Source: Sediminibacillus albus
GTDB taxonomy: Bacteria > Bacillota > Bacilli > Bacillales > Amphibacillaceae
DNA: 64,000 nucleotides
Direction: 5' to 3'
Assembly (NCBI RefSeq): GCF_900101125.1
Contig: NZ_FNFL01000003.1
Span: 1-64,000, forward strand
In this document: positions 40,159 to 48,446 of the stretch, one piece after another
Numbering within the stretch: position 1 is the stretch's first letter
Layout of the letters: every line of letters starts with the position of its first letter
The notes under the pieces: model-generated
What the model saw: only the letters and a program-made list of their open reading frames with translations
The model's database searches: none
What the model was told of the DNA's origin: nothing
Made by a program: the position numbers and the translations under genes

Positions 40159-43125
40159 TTGAGAAGATTTACTAAAATAGCAGCCTGTTTTATTTCAATC
40201 ATTGTATGTGCCCACGTCCTCCCTTCCCTGGTTTCAGCAGCGTCTGATCAACATTTAAAAGGGATCGGGATAAACAGCCCTACCCATGTTTACTCTGAGA
40301 CCTCGAAGAGTTCATCAACTTTGAAGTCATATGCCCAAGGATCACTGTTGAAATATACTACGTATAATTCGGAGTGGTACAAGGCAACTGTCTATATAAG
40401 TGGAAAAGCCAGAACTGGTTATATTTCCAAAAAGGACGTAGAAAATGCTGTTGTTCCGCAAACCAACCTGGAAGGGATCGGTATCACTGAATCTATTAAC
40501 GTATATGCTGCTGCTTCCGATAAGGAGAAAGTCTTAAAGTCTTATAAAAGAGGAACCGTTTTAAAATACAAAACTTTCACCTCTAAATGGTATGAAGCAA
40601 CTGTCTATTTGAACGGGAAAGCAACTACCGGTTTCATCCGGGCTAGTGATGTGGAAAATGCGGATAACTCACCTGATAAACTTTCAGGGATTAGCCTTAA
40701 AAATCCTACCAAGGTATATACGCAAGCTTCCGACTCTAGTCAAGTGCTAAAATCCTATGGACAAGGTACGGTACTAAAGTACACAAGCTTTACCTCCAAC
40801 TGGTATCAGGCAACAGTTTATGTCAGTGGTAAAGCAAGGACAGGTTATATTGATAAACAGGATGTAGAAAATGCTGTACAGTCACCAACAGAAATCACAG
40901 GAATAGGCATGAAAGAGTCGACCCGTGTGTACTCTTCTCCAGCTGGCGATGCCAATACGTTGAAGACATATAGCCAAGGAACCATCTTAAAGTATAAAAC
41001 TTTTACTTCCGAATGGTATCAAGCGACAGTTTATGTCAACGGCAAAGCCAAGACTGGTTATATTAATAAGAACGATGTCGAGGATGGCGAAAGCTCCCCG
41101 GTTTCCCTTTTGGGTATTGGAAAGAACAGGGAAACGAAGGTTTACTCGCAAGCATCTGCTAATTCCACGGCATTGAAGAGCTACTCGAAAGGAACAATAC
41201 TAAAATACCAGACGTTTACTTCCGGGTGGTATCAAGCAACTATCTATATTAATGGGAAAAGAAAAACCGGGTATATCAATAAGAATGATGTGGAAAACGG
41301 AGATGCCTCTCCCGCCAATTTGCAAGGAGTAGGTTTACAAAGCTCTACTAATGTTCACATGTCCGCATCGACAAGTTCAAAGGTGCTAAAGTCTTATACA
41401 CATGGCTCTATCTTAAAATATAAGACATTCACCTCGGGATGGTATACTGCCACTGTTTATGTGGATGGCATGGCCAAAACTGGATATATTAATAAAAGTG
41501 ATGTGGAAAGCGCCGATGATAAGCCAACAACAATTGAAGGGATCAGTGCAGGAGGACCAACTTCTGTTTACTCTTCCGCTTCCACAAAATCCCGGCCAAT
41601 TAAAACGTACCCGGAAGGGACGGTTTTAAGATATGACACGTTCACTTCAGGTTGGTATCAAGCAACGGTTTACGTTGATGGAAGGAAGCACACCGGTTAT
41701 ATCAGCAAAAATGCCGTTGAAAACATCGAATCTGTCCAGCAGAGTGCTGAGGGGTATGGAACCAAAAAACCTACCAATGTTTATTCGAAACCTTCAACAA
41801 ATGCCGGTGTACTGAAGTCTTACAATCATGGCGCTTCACTAAAGTATAAGACTTACACCGCTAATTGGTATCAAGCCACGGTCTATGTCGATGGGAAAGC
41901 AAAAACTGGATACATTCATAGTAATGACGTTAGCGCTACTCCGCAGACGGTCTATCAAACTACTAATTATGATCATACATTTAAAGAAGCGATAGATATC
42001 CAAATGACAAAGACACCGAAAGCCAATGGGACAGGAACTATCGCTGCTGATAGAAGCACAGTCGAATATTATGCAAATCCTAGTAATTTCGATCGCGATA
42101 CTGCCAGCTATTTTCAATTCCTTAAGCTGTCGCACAGCGCACAATTAAGTGCTAAAGAGATTGATAGTAAGGTACTGACTAATAAAGGTACTCTAACAGG
42201 GACGGGTGCGGCATTCATCGAGGCCGGCGAGAAGTTCAATATCAATGAAGTTTACTTAATGGCCCATGCCCTGCATGAGACCAACAATGGACAGTCGGCA
42301 CTAGCTTCCGGAGTCGGTGTAGATACTCAAGGAAAGGTTGTCGAATCAGGTCAGACACCAGCTTACACAGTCTATAACATGTACGGTTATGGAGCATACG
42401 ACAGCTGCGCACTTTCTTGCGGGGCCAAATATGCCTTCGACCGGAATTGGTTTACGCCTGCCGCTGCAGTTATAGGCGGTGCAGAAGATGTAGCCCGCAA
42501 CTATATTAACAGAGGACAGGATACACTTTATAAGATGCGCTGGAACCCAGCAAATCCTGGGGTACATCAATATGCAACCCATGTTTCATGGGCTGTAAGT
42601 CAGACTAAAAAAATCAGTGATATTTATAGTTTGTTAGACAATTTTGTATTAACTTACGATATCCCACAATATCGTAACCAGCCTGGTCCCGGAAGTATTA
42701 CCAGCTACCCAGCCGGTATATACGGTGTCACTACGACCCGGTTGAATTTCCGGTCAGAGCCTGATTCATCTACCAGTGATACCATCATCAGTACGTTGGA
42801 AAGCGGACAGAAGATTGAAGTGCTCGGTTCTAACGGAAACGGCTGGTACCAGGTTAAAGCTGAAAACCAAACTGGCTGGGTGTCTGCTACTTATATTGAC
42901 ATCATGAATCTCTTAGAAGTAACTGCTGATTCCTTGAATGTCCGTACAGATCCCAATACGGAAGGCAGCCCTGTCGGCAGCCTGAACAATGGTACCTTCG
43001 TCACTGGTGTACTAGATAACAGCAATCAGCTCGTCAAAAGCGGTGTCTGGTATCAAATTCACTACAATGGAACTACTCGCTGGGTCAGCGGCGGGGCCAA
43101 TGGTGAATATATATCGGAAAAGTAA
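40159..43125 (+). CDS. Secreted glucosaminidase with eight SH3-like repeats (LytD-like)
   Basis: A 988-residue secreted wall hydrolase read from a TTG at 40159 with GGGGGAGAG upstream. Signal peptide ~1-28 (RFTKIAACFISIIVCAHVLP, ending VSAAS). Residues 33-600 are eight repeats of exactly 71 residues, each with a pattern like GIG...VY...S....LKSY..GT.LKY.TFTS.WYQATVY..GKA.TGYI....VE. The glucosaminidase (GH73-type) domain is ~660-840, with the catalytic Glu in MAHALHETNNGQSALA. Two bacterial SH3 domains (~855-915 and ~920-988; LNFRSEPDSST and LNVRTDPNTEG) close the protein. It should hydrolyse the GlcNAc-MurNAc bond while the repeats hold it on the wall or teichoic acid. Length and domain order are comparable with Bacillus LytD (880), also near tag genes. 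Monocistronic. Confidence 0.9.
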   Translation: MRRFTKIAACFISIIVCAHVLPSLVSAASDQHLKGIGINSPTHVYSETSKSSSTLKSYAQGSLLKYTTYNSEWYKATVYISGKARTGYISKKDVENAVVPQTNLEGIGITESINVYAAASDKEKVLKSYKRGTVLKYKTFTSKWYEATVYLNGKATTGFIRASDVENADNSPDKLSGISLKNPTKVYTQASDSSQVLKSYGQGTVLKYTSFTSNWYQATVYVSGKARTGYIDKQDVENAVQSPTEITGIGMKESTRVYSSPAGDANTLKTYSQGTILKYKTFTSEWYQATVYVNGKAKTGYINKNDVEDGESSPVSLLGIGKNRETKVYSQASANSTALKSYSKGTILKYQTFTSGWYQATIYINGKRKTGYINKNDVENGDASPANLQGVGLQSSTNVHMSASTSSKVLKSYTHGSILKYKTFTSGWYTATVYVDGMAKTGYINKSDVESADDKPTTIEGISAGGPTSVYSSASTKSRPIKTYPEGTVLRYDTFTSGWYQATVYVDGRKHTGYISKNAVENIESVQQSAEGYGTKKPTNVYSKPSTNAGVLKSYNHGASLKYKTYTANWYQATVYVDGKAKTGYIHSNDVSATPQTVYQTTNYDHTFKEAIDIQMTKTPKANGTGTIAADRSTVEYYANPSNFDRDTASYFQFLKLSHSAQLSAKEIDSKVLTNKGTLTGTGAAFIEAGEKFNINEVYLMAHALHETNNGQSALASGVGVDTQGKVVESGQTPAYTVYNMYGYGAYDSCALSCGAKYAFDRNWFTPAAAVIGGAEDVARNYINRGQDTLYKMRWNPANPGVHQYATHVSWAVSQTKKISDIYSLLDNFVLTYDIPQYRNQPGPGSITSYPAGIYGVTTTRLNFRSEPDSSTSDTIISTLESGQKIEVLGSNGNGWYQVKAENQTGWVSATYIDIMNLLEVTADSLNVRTDPNTEGSPVGSLNNGTFVTGVLDNSNQLVKSGVWYQIHYNGTTRWVSGGANGEYISEK
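40255..41958 (+). repeat. Eight tandem 213-bp coding repeats
   Basis: Eight consecutive units of 213 bp, each encoding 71 residues of an SH3/GW-like module, with no length variation between units. Third-base divergence is substantial, so the array is old or under selection for protein sequence rather than freshly expanded. Confidence 0.85.
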
Positions 43126-43135
43126 TTGGACTATT

Positions 43136-43180
43136 AAAGAGGGACATTATGTTTTTTCCATAAAGTCCCTCTTTCCTTTT
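43136..43180 (+). terminator. Rho-independent terminator after the glucosaminidase
   Basis: AAAGAGGGACATTATG pairs with CCATAAAGTCCCTCTTT, followed by CCTTTT. Confidence 0.8.
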
Positions 43181-43224
43181 GAGCAAATTTCTTTACATTA
43201 GAAACTATTACCTCTTGTATATTC

Positions 43225-43250
43225 TTAACAAAAAGTTTACAATTTATATT
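43225..43250 (+). promoter_or_regulatory. PhoP/WalR-type direct repeat upstream of tagD
   Basis: TTAACA-N5-TTTACA at 43225-43241 fits the PhoP direct repeat on the plus strand, and its complement TGTAAA-N5-TGTTAA fits the WalR consensus exactly. A further TTTACA lies at 43192-43197. TATATT at 43245-43250 is a possible -10. In Bacillus subtilis the tagAB/tagDEF promoters are PhoP targets and WalR has been linked to them. Confidence 0.5.
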
Positions 43251-43333
43251 ATTATGGGTAAAAACAACATATAGACCATCTGAAACTAATTTTAGTTTAT
43301 TATATTGCCTTGAACCCTTAGAGGAGGATTCCT

Positions 43334-43732
43334 ATGAAAAAAGTAATCACTTACGGTACGTTTGATTTACTGCATAACGGCCATATCAATATATTAAGAC
43401 GCGCGAAAGAATTGGGTGACCATTTGACCGTTGCCATTTCAACCGATGAATTTAATGCCATTAAAAATAAAAAAGCTTATCACAGTTATGAAAACCGCAA
43501 AATGATTTTAGAAGCTATCCGATATGTTGATGAAGTTATTCCTGAAGAGGATTGGGAGCAAAAAATCGATGATGTCAAGAATCACAATATCGATATATTT
43601 GTAATGGGAGACGACTGGGAAGGTAAATTCGACTTCTTGAAGGATTACTGTGAAGTTGTTTACCTGCCTCGTACAGTCGGAATTTCCACTACAAAAATAA
43701 AAAAGGATCTTTTTAAAATAAACAATGGTTAG
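43334..43732 (+). CDS. tagD: Glycerol-3-phosphate cytidylyltransferase TagD
   Basis: A 132-residue enzyme that makes CDP-glycerol from CTP and sn-glycerol 3-phosphate, the donor for all TagB/TagF-type transferases in this window. The HxGH motif is His14-Asn-Gly-His17 in YGTFDLLHNGHINIL, and the second nucleotidyl-transfer motif is RTVGISTT (from residue 113). Length is identical in scale to Bacillus TagD (129). GAGGAGG precedes the ATG. It is the first gene of a two-gene operon with tagB, with which it overlaps by 8 nt. Confidence 0.95.
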   Translation: MKKVITYGTFDLLHNGHINILRRAKELGDHLTVAISTDEFNAIKNKKAYHSYENRKMILEAIRYVDEVIPEEDWEQKIDDVKNHNIDIFVMGDDWEGKFDFLKDYCEVVYLPRTVGISTTKIKKDLFKINNG

Positions 43733-44906
43733 AGAACTGGTCATTTCCAGTTACCTCTTTCTTTTCAGGATACTTTTTAACTTCTTCAAGCTTTTCCCTA
43801 TAAGAGATAAAACAACTTTTGTAGCTACTTTTGGGGATAATATCGGATATGTTGCAGAGGAAGTGAAACGTTCTGGCCAAGAGCAGCTGATTGTCCTGCG
43901 GGCTGAGGGCTGTAAAAGGGATTTCACTGTTGATCAGCAAACTGCTGTGAAGGATTTCCGCCCCGTCCGTTTGCTGCAATTCTTACAATCTATCTATCAT
44001 TTAGCCACGTCCAAAGTGATTTTCGTTGACAATTACTTTGGATTTTTATCTGCTGCCGACTTTAAGACGGAGACTACTTGCATCCAGTTATGGCATGCAG
44101 CAGGTGCCATTAAGCAGTTTGGATTAATGGATCCGTCGATTGAAAAGCGTAGTGAGCGGGCGAAGCGCCGGTTTACAGAAGTGTACAGCCGCTTTCATTA
44201 TGTAGTGGTTGGCTCAGAGAAAATGGCTGCTATATTTAGAAAGAGCTTTGGCCTGAATAATGACCACATTTTGCGGACAGGAATACCAAGGACAGATTTC
44301 TTTTTTGATAAGCGAAAGACGAAGCAGATTGAAAATGATTTAACGGAGCGTTTTCCAGTTATCCAAAATAAAAAGGTATTACTATACGCACCTACCTTCC
44401 GTGATGACCAATTAAATTCGCCGGATATTGCTCTGGATATTGCAGAGATGTACAAGCGTTTAGGTGATGAATATGTGTTGTTCTTACGTCTTCATCCCGC
44501 TGTTCGGTCAAACCTGCAAAACAGCTATCCAGAGTTTGTCGTCGATGTAACAGACTATGAAAATATTAATCACTTACTATTAATCAGTGATTGTTTGATT
44601 ACCGACTATTCTTCCATTCCCTTTGAATATGCTTTGCTGGAAAAGCCAATGATTTTCTTTAGTTATGACTTACAGGAATACCAAGAATCCCGTGGTTTCT
44701 GGGAAGACTATCAAAATAATATTCCCGGCCCAGTAGTTAATAATACTGGAGAAATTATTGATGTGCTTATCGAAAATCGCTTTGATATCGGTAAAGTAAG
44801 AAGCTTTTCTGCCCAGTGGAACCAATATTCGAGAGGCAATTCAAGTGAAAACCTGGTGAAATATATTTATGAAAGCCAGGAACAGCAACAGCAAATTCTT
44901 CATTAA
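43725..44906 (+). CDS. tagB: Teichoic acid glycerol-phosphate primase TagB
   Basis: A 393-residue CDP-glycerol glycerophosphotransferase. It adds the first glycerol phosphate to the ManNAc-GlcNAc-PP-undecaprenol linkage unit. Motifs: TCIQLWHAAGAIKQFG (the TagB-specific form of the catalytic His motif, as opposed to WHGTPLKK in polymerases), RTGIPRTDFF, LLYAPTFRDDQ, LFLRLHPAVRSN with the second His, and CLITDYSSIPFEYALLEKP. The N-terminus (VISSYLFLFRILFNFFKLF) is a membrane-binding hydrophobic stretch. The start overlaps the tagD stop by 8 nt and has only a distant GGAT site, so translation is probably coupled to tagD. A terminator follows the stop codon immediately. Confidence 0.92.
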   Translation: MVRELVISSYLFLFRILFNFFKLFPIRDKTTFVATFGDNIGYVAEEVKRSGQEQLIVLRAEGCKRDFTVDQQTAVKDFRPVRLLQFLQSIYHLATSKVIFVDNYFGFLSAADFKTETTCIQLWHAAGAIKQFGLMDPSIEKRSERAKRRFTEVYSRFHYVVVGSEKMAAIFRKSFGLNNDHILRTGIPRTDFFFDKRKTKQIENDLTERFPVIQNKKVLLYAPTFRDDQLNSPDIALDIAEMYKRLGDEYVLFLRLHPAVRSNLQNSYPEFVVDVTDYENINHLLLISDCLITDYSSIPFEYALLEKPMIFFSYDLQEYQESRGFWEDYQNNIPGPVVNNTGEIIDVLIENRFDIGKVRSFSAQWNQYSRGNSSENLVKYIYESQEQQQQILH

Positions 44907-44955
44907 AAGGCTTCTAAGAAAGATTAACATTTACTTCTTAGAAGCCTTTTATTTT
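44905..44955 (+). terminator. Terminator after tagB
   Basis: AAAAGGCTTCTAAGAA and TTCTTAGAAGCCTTTT are perfect 16-bp inverted arms with a 14-nt loop, followed by ATTTTT. The left arm begins at the tagB stop. Confidence 0.9.
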
Positions 44956-44962
44956 TATCAAC

Positions 44963-45000
44963 AAAAAGCTCCTTTATCTTTTACAGATAAGGAGCTTTTT
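44963..45000 (-). terminator. Terminator after tagO
   Basis: AAAAAGCTCCTTATCTG pairs with AGATAAAGGAGCTTTTT (one bulge) next to the tagO stop on the minus strand. With the previous hairpin it forms a back-to-back pair between convergent genes. Confidence 0.85.
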
Positions 45001-45003
45001 AAA

Positions 45004-46053
45004 TTAGTAGCGTTTTGCTTTCGCGCCTTCCAGAAGGCGCAGGATTGGCCTGTAATTTTCGCTGATTAGGCCAGTCAGTTCCACGACAATTTCAACAAGG
45101 ATGGTTAACGCCAGCAGGGTCAGCGTCGATCCCCACACAGTCGATTTGGTGAATATAATTGCTGCGATGCTGAACAGCCCACTCATTGAATAAATTAAGA
45201 CGACTGTCTGCTTATGGCCAAACCCCAGTTTAAGCAGGCAGTGGTGGAGATGCAGCTTGTCTGGGGCAGATAATGGTTTGTTTTGGATAATCCGGCGCAC
45301 TATTGCAAAAAACGTATCCAGAATAGGTACGCCTAATATTATAATCGGAACGATTAACGAGAACAAGGTGACGTTCTTAAACCCTAAAACGGAAAACACA
45401 CCGATCATATAACCCAAAAATAATGCTCCGGTATCTCCCATGAAAATCTTTGCCGGGTGGAAGTTATACAGTAAAAATCCCAGGGTGCTTCCCAGAAGCA
45501 TCAATCCCATGAGGGCAACAAATGTATCTCCCAGGGATATTGCCAATCCGGAGATGGTAATCAAAGCAATGGAGGATACTCCGGCTGCTAATCCATCTAG
45601 ACCATCAATCAGGTTAATGGCATTTGTTATTCCGACAATCCATATGATAGTAATCGGAATACTGAAATAACCGAAATGCAACGTCTCCCCAAATGGAAGG
45701 TTGATAAAGGTAATCTGAACACCGCTGAATACAACAATTCCTGCAGCAGCAAATTGCACCAGGAACTTTATTTTAGCAGATAGATCGATTAAATCGTCAA
45801 TGATTCCCGTTGCGGTAATCAACAAGGCTCCAATCAAAATGGGCCAATAATAATTACTGACTGGGTCAAAAATTACAAAACCGATCATAAAGCTACAAAA
45901 AATTGCTAACCCACCAAGCCGCGGCATGAGTTTGCTATGGATTTTTCTATTGTTTGGCTGGTCAACCGCGCCGATGCGGATAGCCAGTTTTTTGACTAAA
46001 GGGGTGATTGCTATAGATATCATAAAACAAACAAGCAATGCAATATATTCCAT
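45004..46053 (-). CDS. tagO: Undecaprenyl-phosphate GlcNAc-1-phosphate transferase TagO
   Basis: A 349-residue polytopic membrane enzyme (about 11 helices) of the WecA/MraY family. It transfers GlcNAc-1-P from UDP-GlcNAc to undecaprenyl phosphate, which starts wall teichoic acid and often other polymers. Family motifs: RKIHSKLMPRLGG, the Asp-Asp pair in TGIIDDLIDL, NAINLIDGLDGLAAG, FMGDTGALFLG and the cytoplasmic His motif DKLHLHHCLLKLGF. It is close to Bacillus TagO (358). A paralogue with the same motifs lies at 59920. This copy faces tagB and lies beside the tagDB operon, so it is the better candidate for teichoic acid initiation. Monocistronic. Confidence 0.92.
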   Translation of the reverse strand: MEYIALLVCFMISIAITPLVKKLAIRIGAVDQPNNRKIHSKLMPRLGGLAIFCSFMIGFVIFDPVSNYYWPILIGALLITATGIIDDLIDLSAKIKFLVQFAAAGIVVFSGVQITFINLPFGETLHFGYFSIPITIIWIVGITNAINLIDGLDGLAAGVSSIALITISGLAISLGDTFVALMGLMLLGSTLGFLLYNFHPAKIFMGDTGALFLGYMIGVFSVLGFKNVTLFSLIVPIIILGVPILDTFFAIVRRIIQNKPLSAPDKLHLHHCLLKLGFGHKQTVVLIYSMSGLFSIAAIIFTKSTVWGSTLTLLALTILVEIVVELTGLISENYRPILRLLEGAKAKRY

Positions 46054-46417
46054 TTTCTTCCTCCCGGATGACTAAACATCTTATTTCTCTCTGTCCTATA
46101 TGACGGCACTTATATATGAAAGGTTTCATAGTTTGCTAATTTTCATCATTTCACTTTTGTTAATATAGCACATTCCCATAGAAAATACACCACCTCACAC
46201 AGAAAATTTACATAGAAAAGCGAAAGCACCCTGTTTAGCGGCGTAGGAAATGGACTGCACCGCAGGAGATAAAGGATAGCCAAAAGGCGGGCTTTCCTTT
46301 TGTGCTTGACTTATCGTACGGAGGTGCAGGAAGTGTGCCCGCGCACTGCGGGTAGTTCGACATTGCCGCCCCTTGCGGCAGATTTAGATCGAACTTTCTT
46401 GTTATCAGCAGGAGAAG
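46054..46417. repeat. Structured, GC-richer intergenic segment, probably a dispersed Bacillaceae repeat
   Basis: The left ~140 bases are ordinary AT-rich promoter DNA of tagO. From about 46200 base composition changes and several hairpins follow each other: CCCGC/GCGGG (46338-46352), TGCCGC/GCGGCA (46364-46380) and an outer arm GTTCGA/TCGAAC (46355-46394). The segment contains GCGAAAGCACCCTGTTTAGC (46214-46233), which resembles intergenic repeat families I associate with Bacillaceae genomes; that recollection is not proof. It lies directly after the GNAT stop and could also serve as its terminator. No gene is supported. Confidence 0.5.
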
Positions 46418-47458
46418 CTAAAAAGAATCAACATCTCCCTGGCTCAGCATCCAGTCCTCCGTTTTTTTTCCGGTATCTATATCGCCTAATTGATGAATGA
46501 CTAACGCTAGCGGGCGGTCCTTTTCCTTGAAGCCCGCTGCTTCTAAAGTTGCAGCACCAGGAGTATCTGGAAATGCCCAGGACTGCAATAGATCACAAGC
46601 TTGCAAATGATTGGCAGCTATGCGAATCAATGCATCCCATACATTGCCGTCCTCAACGGCCAGCCAGTCGACGATTGTTCCTATTTGTATATTTCCCTTT
46701 TTGAATTGCTTTAACTCCTGCTTGGTAACAATATAGCCTAGCAACCCATCGTTTCCACTAATCGCCAGCATTGTATAATCGTTATCAGGGTGCTGATGAT
46801 AGCGCCAGTTCAAATATTTTTTATCCCGATTGGCCATAACTGGCCTGGTATTAGCCGTTTGCTCGGCCAATTGCGTAAACCGGTCATCACATTCACTAAT
46901 ATGCTCGATCTTCCATGATTGCGGCAGCTGCTGGCTGTTTCTTTTGGGCAATACAAGCCTGTAAATAGCACCGAACGGTTTCAATGGCCGCAAAACATTC
47001 ATCCAGGAAGCAGCTACAGCGATTGGATTAGTTATGTAGATATATCTTGGCATCCAGCCAACCTGCTGTGCACCTGTATGGGCAAGCAGCAGTTCTCTTG
47101 CTTTAGGTGCCGGGAATCCATATAACAAAGCAATGTCAGCCCGCTTTGCTTCCTTAAGCATAGCTTGGTTAAGCTGCTGGTAGACTCCCTTCCCTCTCGC
47201 ATCTGGATCTACCATTGTGTCGATGCGCATGCCTGCTTTCTTTTTCGCTCCATTAATATAAACTTCGTTTACCCACAAGGCTATATGACCGATGATACGA
47301 TCTTTTTGTTCGCAGACGAGTATCCAAGGGTTTTCCTGCTGGGGATGCTGCTTATACTTCCAATACCAGTGCTCATGTGAGCGGTTTTTGCCAAACACTT
47401 TGGCAAAAAGCTGCTGGATGCTCTCTTCATCCTTTTCCTGATAAAAACGAATTCCCAT
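46418..47458 (-). CDS. GNAT-family N-acetyltransferase
   Basis: A 346-residue two-part acetyltransferase. The N-terminal GNAT fold starts MGIRFYQEKDEESIQQLF and has the acetyl-CoA motif in MRIDTMVDPDARGKGVYQQL (RGKGVY being the P-loop), followed by LLYGFPAPKAREL. The second half (~165-346) looks like a further GNAT-like or SCP-like domain (LLGYIVTKQELKQFKKGNIQ). The arrangement resembles sugar N-acetyltransferases and the FemX-like GNATs found in polysaccharide clusters. It is the last gene of the Wzx/Wzy-type operon, 28 nt after the PssE-like gene, with a GGGGAGAGG site. It may acetylate an amino sugar of the polymer, perhaps one exposed by the PIG-L deacetylase in the same operon. Substrate unknown. 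Confidence 0.75.
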   Translation of the reverse strand: MGIRFYQEKDEESIQQLFAKVFGKNRSHEHWYWKYKQHPQQENPWILVCEQKDRIIGHIALWVNEVYINGAKKKAGMRIDTMVDPDARGKGVYQQLNQAMLKEAKRADIALLYGFPAPKARELLLAHTGAQQVGWMPRYIYITNPIAVAASWMNVLRPLKPFGAIYRLVLPKRNSQQLPQSWKIEHISECDDRFTQLAEQTANTRPVMANRDKKYLNWRYHQHPDNDYTMLAISGNDGLLGYIVTKQELKQFKKGNIQIGTIVDWLAVEDGNVWDALIRIAANHLQACDLLQSWAFPDTPGAATLEAAGFKEKDRPLALVIHQLGDIDTGKKTEDWMLSQGDVDSF

Positions 47459-47486
47459 TTGCCTCTCCCCTTAGAGCTTTCCGGTC

Positions 47487-47966
47487 TTAAGCATGATCGA
47501 TAAAGTCAGTCAATATTTGCTGCAGTCTTTGTTTTCCTGATTCAAACGGTTTAGGAGTGAAATGATTTGCCTCGTTGATGACAGCCTCCAAACGCTCGCC
47601 GTCATTCCAGGTCAGTATATGGCCTTGTGCAGTAAACACCTGTACGAGTTGAAGCTGGTGGTCATCGTTATGCTCTCCGTACTTTTTCAAGCGGGCCACA
47701 GCTATTACTTTTTTACCTTTTCGCAATCCAGTAATTACGGAGCCAGTGCCTGCATGAGTAATAATCAAGCTAGCCTCATCATACAGCCTATCCATCTCTT
47801 CATAGCTTACAAATTTCTTCATGGTCATCTGTTCACTGGCAAATTTGGTATGTCCGTGCTGGACAATTACTTCTTCTTTAAGAAAGTCTTCTTGTTTCAA
47901 TCGTTCTACTTCGGTCAGCAGCCTTGTAAATGGAAGTTCATGTGTTCCTAAGACAACTAGTATCAA
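47487..47966 (-). CDS. pssE: PssE/Alg13-like glycosyltransferase catalytic subunit
   Basis: The start is a TTG at 47966 with GGGGGG 8 nt upstream; it overlaps the PssD stop as TTGA, so translation is coupled. This gives a 159-residue protein, the usual length of PssE. It begins MILVVLGTHELPFTRLL, matching the GT-B C-terminal donor-binding half of GT28 (Alg13-like) enzymes: EEMDRLYDEASLIITHAGTG, then GLRKGKKVIAVARLKKYGEH. It works with the membrane partner PssD just upstream. Together they would add the second sugar (often glucuronic acid) to a lipid-linked sugar; the UDP-glucose dehydrogenase at 58155 could supply UDP-GlcA. Polymer identity is inferred. Confidence 0.85.
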   Translation of the reverse strand: MILVVLGTHELPFTRLLTEVERLKQEDFLKEEVIVQHGHTKFASEQMTMKKFVSYEEMDRLYDEASLIITHAGTGSVITGLRKGKKVIAVARLKKYGEHNDDHQLQLVQVFTAQGHILTWNDGERLEAVINEANHFTPKPFESGKQRLQQILTDFIDHA

Positions 47967-48433
47967 TAGATTGACCCCCCATATACTGCTTTGGGGTAAA
48001 TTTCCTTCATTGACTCCCACTGGACAATAAACAAATCAGAAATTGGGTAGACCATCCTCCCAGATAGCGTTGGACTCGTTGATTTAGCAAAACTTTCAAT
48101 GAAGACAATCTTCCTGCCAAACAGCTTTGCTAAATAACACATCGGGACCGCTGTGTGGGCCCCTGTTGTAATAATGATATCAGGGCGGTGTTTGATAAAG
48201 ATGCATAGGGATTTAATTGTATTGTACGTAAACTTATATATATAGCGGATTGGATAGTTCCGCGCACCATACATAAGCAGGGAGACTGGGTATTTTTCCA
48301 TCAGTTGTTCGGTCACTTGCGATTTTTCCGTGACCAAGTGGTATTGATAGTTTTTGAACAATCCTTCCAGTTGAAGCAGCTGAGTTAAATGTCCGCCTAT
48401 AGATGAAATGAGAAGCAGTTTTTTCTGTTTCAT
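47963..48433 (-). CDS. pssD: PssD/Alg14-like glycosyltransferase membrane subunit
   Basis: A 156-residue protein of the Alg14/PssD family. It starts KKLLLISSIGGHLTQLLQLE, the family hallmark, and contains RPDIIITTGAHTAVPMCYLA and KIVFIESFAKSTSPTLSGRM. It binds the lipid-linked acceptor and recruits PssE, which carries the nucleotide-sugar site; neither subunit is active alone in known pairs. Ribosome site AGGAG. The stop codon shares bases with the PssE TTG start. Confidence 0.88.
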   Translation of the reverse strand: MKQKKLLLISSIGGHLTQLLQLEGLFKNYQYHLVTEKSQVTEQLMEKYPVSLLMYGARNYPIRYIYKFTYNTIKSLCIFIKHRPDIIITTGAHTAVPMCYLAKLFGRKIVFIESFAKSTSPTLSGRMVYPISDLFIVQWESMKEIYPKAVYGGSIY

Positions 48434-48446
48434 CCTATCCTCGCTC

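Noticed and set aside
46300-46500. Plus-strand frame in the structured intergenic segment
   Set aside because: It overlaps the GNAT gene end and the hairpins; no ribosome site.
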